A DNA stretch of 64,000 bases from Stenotrophomonas sp. 610A2. Lineage in GTDB: Bacteria > Pseudomonadota > Gammaproteobacteria > Xanthomonadales > Xanthomonadaceae. The DNA lies in NCBI RefSeq assembly GCF_030549615.1, contig NZ_CP130832.1:1798001-1862000 (forward strand). The letters run 5' to 3'. A program made the position numbers and the translations under genes. Position 1 is the stretch's first letter. Each line of letters begins with the position of its first letter. The notes beneath the pieces are model-generated. The model saw only the letters and a list, made by a program, of their open reading frames with translations. It was not told the origin of the DNA and searched no databases. Shown here piece after piece: positions 60,456 through 64,000 of this stretch.

Positions 60456-60599
60456 CTAGTCAGTCATTCCCGCGATGAGACTGATTATCAGCTCTCTCAC
60501 GTATTAAGCCAGCCGCAGGGCGTCGCGGCCGTGGCCCGGTATACTGCCCGGCTTTCCGGCCTCGCTGCCATTCCGGCCCGGCCCCAGGATTTCCAGATC

Positions 60600-61961
60600 A
60601 TGTCCCAGCTGAACCCCAAAGTCGGCTTCGTCAGCCTTGGCTGCCCGAAGGCCCTAGTCGATTCCGAGCGCATCCTCACCCAGTTGCGGGTGGAGGGCTA
60701 TAGCATCGTGCCGTCCTATGACTCGGCCGATGTGGTGGTGGTCAATACCTGCGGCTTCATCGACTCGGCCGTGGCCGAATCGCTGGACGCGATCGGCGAG
60801 GCGATGAACGAGAACGGCAAGGTCATCGTCACCGGCTGCCTGGGCAAGAAGGGCGACATGATCCGCGAGCATTACCCGGACGTGCTGTCGGTATCCGGCC
60901 CGCAGGACTACACCACGGTGATGGAGGCGGTGCATGCCGCGCTGCCGCCCAAGCATGATCCGTTCGTGGATCTGGTGCCGGACTACGGCATCAAGCTGAC
61001 CCCGCGCCACTACGCCTATCTGAAGATTTCCGAAGGCTGCAACCACCGCTGCAGCTTCTGCATCATTCCCTCGATGCGTGGCGACCTGGTATCGCGCCCG
61101 GTCGACGAGGTGCTGCGTGAGGCCGAGCGCCTGGTCAAGGGCGGCGTGCGCGAGTTGTTGGTGGTGTCGCAGGACACCTCGGCTTATGGCGTTGATCGCA
61201 AGTACGCGCCGGGTACCTGGCGCGGCAAGGAATACGCCACGCGCATGAAGGCACTGTGCGAAGGCCTGTCCGAGCTCGATGCCTGGACCCGCCTGCACTA
61301 CGTCTATCCTTACCCGCACGTCGACGACGTGGTGCCGTTGATGGCCGAGGGCAAGATCCTGCCGTACCTGGACATCCCGTTCCAGCACGCCAGCCCGCGC
61401 ATCCTCAAGCTGATGAAGCGCCCGGGCGCGGTCGACAAGACCCTTGAGCGCGTGTTGCGTTGGCGCGAGATCGCGCCGGACATCACCGTGCGTTCCACCT
61501 TCATCGTCGGCTTCCCGGGCGAGACCGATGCCGAGTTCGAGCAGTTGCTCGATTTCCTCGATACCGCCCAGCTCGACCGCGTTGGCGCCTTCGCCTACTC
61601 GCCGGTGGAAGGTGCAACGGCGAACGCACTGCCAGACCAGGTGCCGGAAGAAGTGAAGCAGGAGCGTCTGGCCCGGTTCATGGAGAAGCAGGCTGCCATC
61701 TCCGCTGCCCGGCTTGAAAGCAAGATCGGCAGCGTTCAGCAGTGCCTGGTCGATGGCATTGAAGATGGCATTGCCGTTGCTCGCTCCAAGGCCGATGCGC
61801 CGGAGATCGACGGTCTGGTACATATCCAGAACGCCGTCGAGGCCAAGCTGCGCGTCGGCGAGTTCGTCAACGTCGAGATCACCGACAGCGATGAACACGA
61901 TCTGTTTGGCGACGCGCTGATCGAGACCAAGGCCGCGCCGTTCGATATCAAGGTGCTGTGA
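60600..61961 (+). CDS. rimO: Ribosomal protein S12 methylthiotransferase RimO
   Basis: A 453-residue radical-SAM methylthiotransferase. N-terminal UPF0004 domain ([20 protein letters not shown]), then the radical-SAM cluster Cys147, Cys151, Cys154 ([16 protein letters not shown]), and a C-terminal TRAM domain ([15 protein letters not shown] end). It adds a methylthio group to Asp89 of ribosomal protein S12. ATG at 60600 has AGGA upstream. Coupled to the next gene by GTGA. Confidence 0.95.
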   Translation: MSQLNPKVGFVSLGCPKALVDSERILTQLRVEGYSIVPSYDSADVVVVNTCGFIDSAVAESLDAIGEAMNENGKVIVTGCLGKKGDMIREHYPDVLSVSGPQDYTTVMEAVHAALPPKHDPFVDLVPDYGIKLTPRHYAYLKISEGCNHRCSFCIIPSMRGDLVSRPVDEVLREAERLVKGGVRELLVVSQDTSAYGVDRKYAPGTWRGKEYATRMKALCEGLSELDAWTRLHYVYPYPHVDDVVPLMAEGKILPYLDIPFQHASPRILKLMKRPGAVDKTLERVLRWREIAPDITVRSTFIVGFPGETDAEFEQLLDFLDTAQLDRVGAFAYSPVEGATANALPDQVPEEVKQERLARFMEKQAAISAARLESKIGSVQQCLVDGIEDGIAVARSKADAPEIDGLVHIQNAVEAKLRVGEFVNVEITDSDEHDLFGDALIETKAAPFDIKVL

Positions 61962-62797
61962 CTACAGCACCTGCCGCAGACGATGCCGGCCTTGGTCGGC
62001 GTCGGTTTGTAGCGCCATTGCGCGGGCAGGTGGATCCACGGTGCTTCGCCAACCCGCTGTTCGCGGGTTTCAGCGATTTCGAAGCCTTGCTGCGTTCCGC
62101 CGATTGGCCGGGCATGGCTGCGCTGAACGCACAGTTGCCAGTGCAGGGCAAGCGGTTCGTCACCCAGGACGATGCCCTGCTCGATGATGGCCTGCATTAC
62201 GAGCAGCGTATTGCGCAGGGCCGCATCGCCACCCGCGCGCAGAACTGGCACGACCTGTTCAACGCGATGATCTGGGCGCGTCAGCCTGCCATCAAACGCG
62301 CGCTCAATGCGCAGCAATGCCTGCATATCGCGGCGATGGGGGCGAGCCAGCGCAATCGCGCGCAGGCGGCGCTGACCCAGTTCGATGAAACCGGGCTGAT
62401 CGTGCGTGTTCGCGATGCAGGCCTGTTGATGGCATGGGACCAGCACGACTGGTCGGCGCTGTTCAATCTGGTCGTCTGGCGCGAAGGTGATATCGCAGTG
62501 TCTGCAGTCATCGGCCACGCGCTGATGGAGCAGGCCCTGTTGATCGAGCGCTTGCTGGTCGGCAAATGCGTGGTCGTCGTTGCTGACGACGACGCAGGCT
62601 GTGTTGCCGAAGTGGCCGCGGCTATCGCGGAGGGAAGGCTGCTGGCGGATCCAGCCGAGCTACGGCCGCTGCCGCTGGCGGGCATTCCAGGTTGGCATTC
62701 GCGCCAGGACGAGACCTTCTACCAACAGTCCGATTACTTCCGCCCGCTACGTGCGGGCCGAAGCTATCCGCCGCCGCTCAGCCTTCGCCGTAGCTGA
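61958..62797 (+). CDS. DUF3025 domain protein
   Basis: A 279-residue soluble protein starting at GTG that overlaps the rimO stop. DUF3025 marks: [60 protein letters not shown], and [19 protein letters not shown]. Function unknown. Its 3' end overlaps greB on the other strand by 20 bases. Confidence 0.88.
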   Translation: MTTAPAADDAGLGRRRFVAPLRGQVDPRCFANPLFAGFSDFEALLRSADWPGMAALNAQLPVQGKRFVTQDDALLDDGLHYEQRIAQGRIATRAQNWHDLFNAMIWARQPAIKRALNAQQCLHIAAMGASQRNRAQAALTQFDETGLIVRVRDAGLLMAWDQHDWSALFNLVVWREGDIAVSAVIGHALMEQALLIERLLVGKCVVVVADDDAGCVAEVAAAIAEGRLLADPAELRPLPLAGIPGWHSRQDETFYQQSDYFRPLRAGRSYPPPLSLRRS

Positions 62798-63284
62798 CGT
62801 CGATGATCGCGAAGCGGGTCAGTCCACTGGGCAGCTCCACCGCGAATTCATCGTCGATGCGTTTCTTGAGCAATGCACGCGCCAAAGGCGAGTCGATGCT
62901 GATCCAACCAGCTGGCGCATCGGTTTCATCGGGGCCGACGATGCGGTAGATCACGGTCTGGCCGGAATCCACGTTCTCCAGCTCCACCGTGGCACCGAAG
63001 AACACGGCTTCCGGATCGCTGGGCGTGGTGTCGACCACGCGCAGGGCTTCCAGCCGCTTGCTGAGGTAGCGCACGCGGCGGTCGATCTCGCCCAGCTGCT
63101 TCTTGCGGTAGGTGTACTCGGCGTTCTCCGAGCGATCGCCCTCAGCGGCCGCGGCGGCCAGCGCCTTGACCACTTCCGGCCGTCGTTGCCGCCACAGCTC
63201 GTCCAGCTCGGCTTTCAGCCGGGCATGGCCCTGTGGGGTGATCAGGGCGGTGCTTTTTTCTGCAGGGGGACGCCAACGGCTCAC
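62778..63284 (-). CDS. greB: Transcription elongation factor GreB
   Basis: A 168-residue Gre factor. N-terminal coiled coil with [20 protein letters not shown] and the acidic tip [20 protein letters not shown], then the FKBP-like C-terminal domain. Arg/Lys-rich N-terminus and lengths fit GreB over GreA. It stimulates RNA polymerase to cleave backtracked RNA. Coupled to the lipoprotein gene upstream (ATGA). Confidence 0.95.
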   Translation of the reverse strand: MSRWRPPAEKSTALITPQGHARLKAELDELWRQRRPEVVKALAAAAAEGDRSENAEYTYRKKQLGEIDRRVRYLSKRLEALRVVDTTPSDPEAVFFGATVELENVDSGQTVIYRIVGPDETDAPAGWISIDSPLARALLKKRIDDEFAVELPSGLTRFAIIDVSYGEG

Positions 63285-63763
63285 TTCTTCACTCTGTCCA
63301 GGGTGCTGCGGAAGTTGGTTGGGCTGCCGTCGGCATTGAGCAGTACCAGGACATCGGCGGATTCAAGGCCGAACAACAGGTCTTCGGTCTGTTGGTGGTC
63401 GTGGTGCAGGCGCAGATGTGTGCCGCCGTGCTCCAGCGACCATTTGCTCTCTACGAGCTCCCAGATCACGCCGCCTTTCAATGCGTAGCGGCCGTCGGGC
63501 CCGAGCTCAAGCGTGCGTGTTTCCACGCCACCGACGATGAAGGTCCCAGGCAGTGCTTCCGGATCGACCGCGATGTAGGCCGGTGCGGGTGCGCTGGGCG
63601 CAGCATCGTTGTCACTGGTCGCAACCGGCGGCGCAGCTTGCGTCGGTACTGCGGCTGCCGATTGGGCGGTTGCCGCCGGCTGCGATGCATTGCAGCCGGC
63701 CAGCAGCGCGGTCAACAGCACCGCGCTGGCCAGCCCGAAGTGGACGGTGCCGTGCCTGCTCAA
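63281..63763 (-). CDS. Putative lipoprotein (NlpE-like N-terminal type)
   Basis: A 160-residue protein with a lipobox (LLTALLAGC, Cys24), an Ala/Pro/Thr-rich linker, and a domain [20 protein letters not shown] resembling NlpE-type beta domains. The start is TTG at 63763 overlapping the TGA of the upstream gene; a later GTG would shorten the signal too much. Envelope role likely; function unknown. Confidence 0.75.
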   Translation of the reverse strand: MSRHGTVHFGLASAVLLTALLAGCNASQPAATAQSAAAVPTQAAPPVATSDNDAAPSAPAPAYIAVDPEALPGTFIVGGVETRTLELGPDGRYALKGGVIWELVESKWSLEHGGTHLRLHHDHQQTEDLLFGLESADVLVLLNADGSPTNFRSTLDRVKK

Positions 63764-64000
63764 CGCTTGCTGCCGAAGATGCCGCCCAGGATGCCGCGCA
63801 CGATCTGGTTGCCGAGCTTGGTGCCGACGGTGCGAGTGGTCTGCTTGGCCATGGTCTCGATCATGCCTTGTCGGCGTTTGGTGCCGAAGATCGCGTCCTT
63901 GATGCTCTGGCCAAAACCGCCTTCCTGCTCCTCGTCCTGTTGGCGGGTGCGGGCCTTTGGTGCCTGCGCCTGCTCGACGGCTTTCTCCGCGCGCTGTGCC
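63760..64000 (-). CDS. HerA-like ATPase (DUF853), C-terminal end (partial)
   Basis: Only the last 79 residues are visible on the minus strand: a charged Ala/Glu/Gln linker (AEKAVEQAQAPKARTRQQDE), then GGFGQSIKDAIFGTKRRQG, MIETMAKQTTRTVGTKLGNQ and [14 protein letters not shown]. This glycine-rich end is characteristic of DUF853/YjgR-type HerA-FtsK-like ATPases. The ATPase motifs would be right of the window. Its stop overlaps the lipoprotein start (TTGA). Confidence 0.8.
   Translation of the reverse strand, partial: AQRAEKAVEQAQAPKARTRQQDEEQEGGFGQSIKDAIFGTKRRQGMIETMAKQTTRTVGTKLGNQIVRGILGGIFGSKR

Overview
The window most likely comes from a Stenotrophomonas chromosome, or a close relative in the Xanthomonas family. 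Three things point there: high GC with strong G/C third-position bias; many copies of intergenic palindromes with a GTAG head and a GCCGAGC/GCTCGGC stem (the SMAG type described from S. maltophilia); and a second common family of GGAGCGGC/GCCGCTCC inverted pairs. Species cannot be fixed by reading alone.

Region 1 (1-13409) is most of an integrated, prophage-like element. Its right end is a duplicated 3' piece of tRNA-Asn (13361-13409), immediately preceded by a tyrosine integrase and a small DUF4224-like protein. A left-running block (1-1958: Cro-like regulator, small genes, TraR/DksA-like zinc finger, start of a CHC2-type DNA primase) diverges from a cI-like repressor at 2035. A long right-running early operon (3165-12048) follows, made of about 20 small, mostly ATGA-coupled genes plus a large ParB-like protein and a MazG-like pyrophosphohydrolase. 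Two pairs of matching GCAAG-N4-CTTGC-type palindromes, one between cro and cI and one in the early promoter, look like the repressor's operators. No structural, lysis or conjugation gene is in view, so prophage versus another integrative element is undecided. The left half of the element lies outside the window.

Region 2 (13579-32294) is core chromosome: a TonB-like protein, a SIMPL protein, the conserved maf-rng-yhdP-tldD run, darP and pmbA, ispA-xseB, tilS, an alkaline phosphatase with a small exported partner, and a DAACS transporter.

Region 3 (32538-39812) is the most interesting part. Six exported or outer-membrane proteins in a row match the order and architecture of the Pseudomonas functional-amyloid (Fap) locus: FapA-like, FapB-like and FapC-like repeat proteins, a C39 peptidase (FapD), FapE, and a coiled-coil plus beta-barrel pore (FapF). 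The operon is preceded by a textbook sigma-54 promoter (GG-N10-GC) and two copies of a composite upstream site. It is followed, convergently, by a sigma-54 enhancer-binding protein with an intact GAFTGA. The FapC-like subunit is unusual: it is cysteine-free and carries a long Asn-Thr alternating tract.

Region 4 (39977-64000) is mixed core: two NlpC/P60 hydrolases, slyD, a DUF418 membrane protein, glutathione reductase, an EamA transporter coupled to an alkyltransferase-like protein, and a rhomboid protease. Next come two M13 peptidase paralogues, one of which has lost a zinc ligand. They are followed by a phytoene-desaturase-like oxidoreductase, a TonB-dependent receptor, apbC, dcd, HIT and dienelactone-hydrolase-like genes, rimO, a DUF3025 gene, greB, a lipoprotein and the C-terminus of a HerA-like ATPase.
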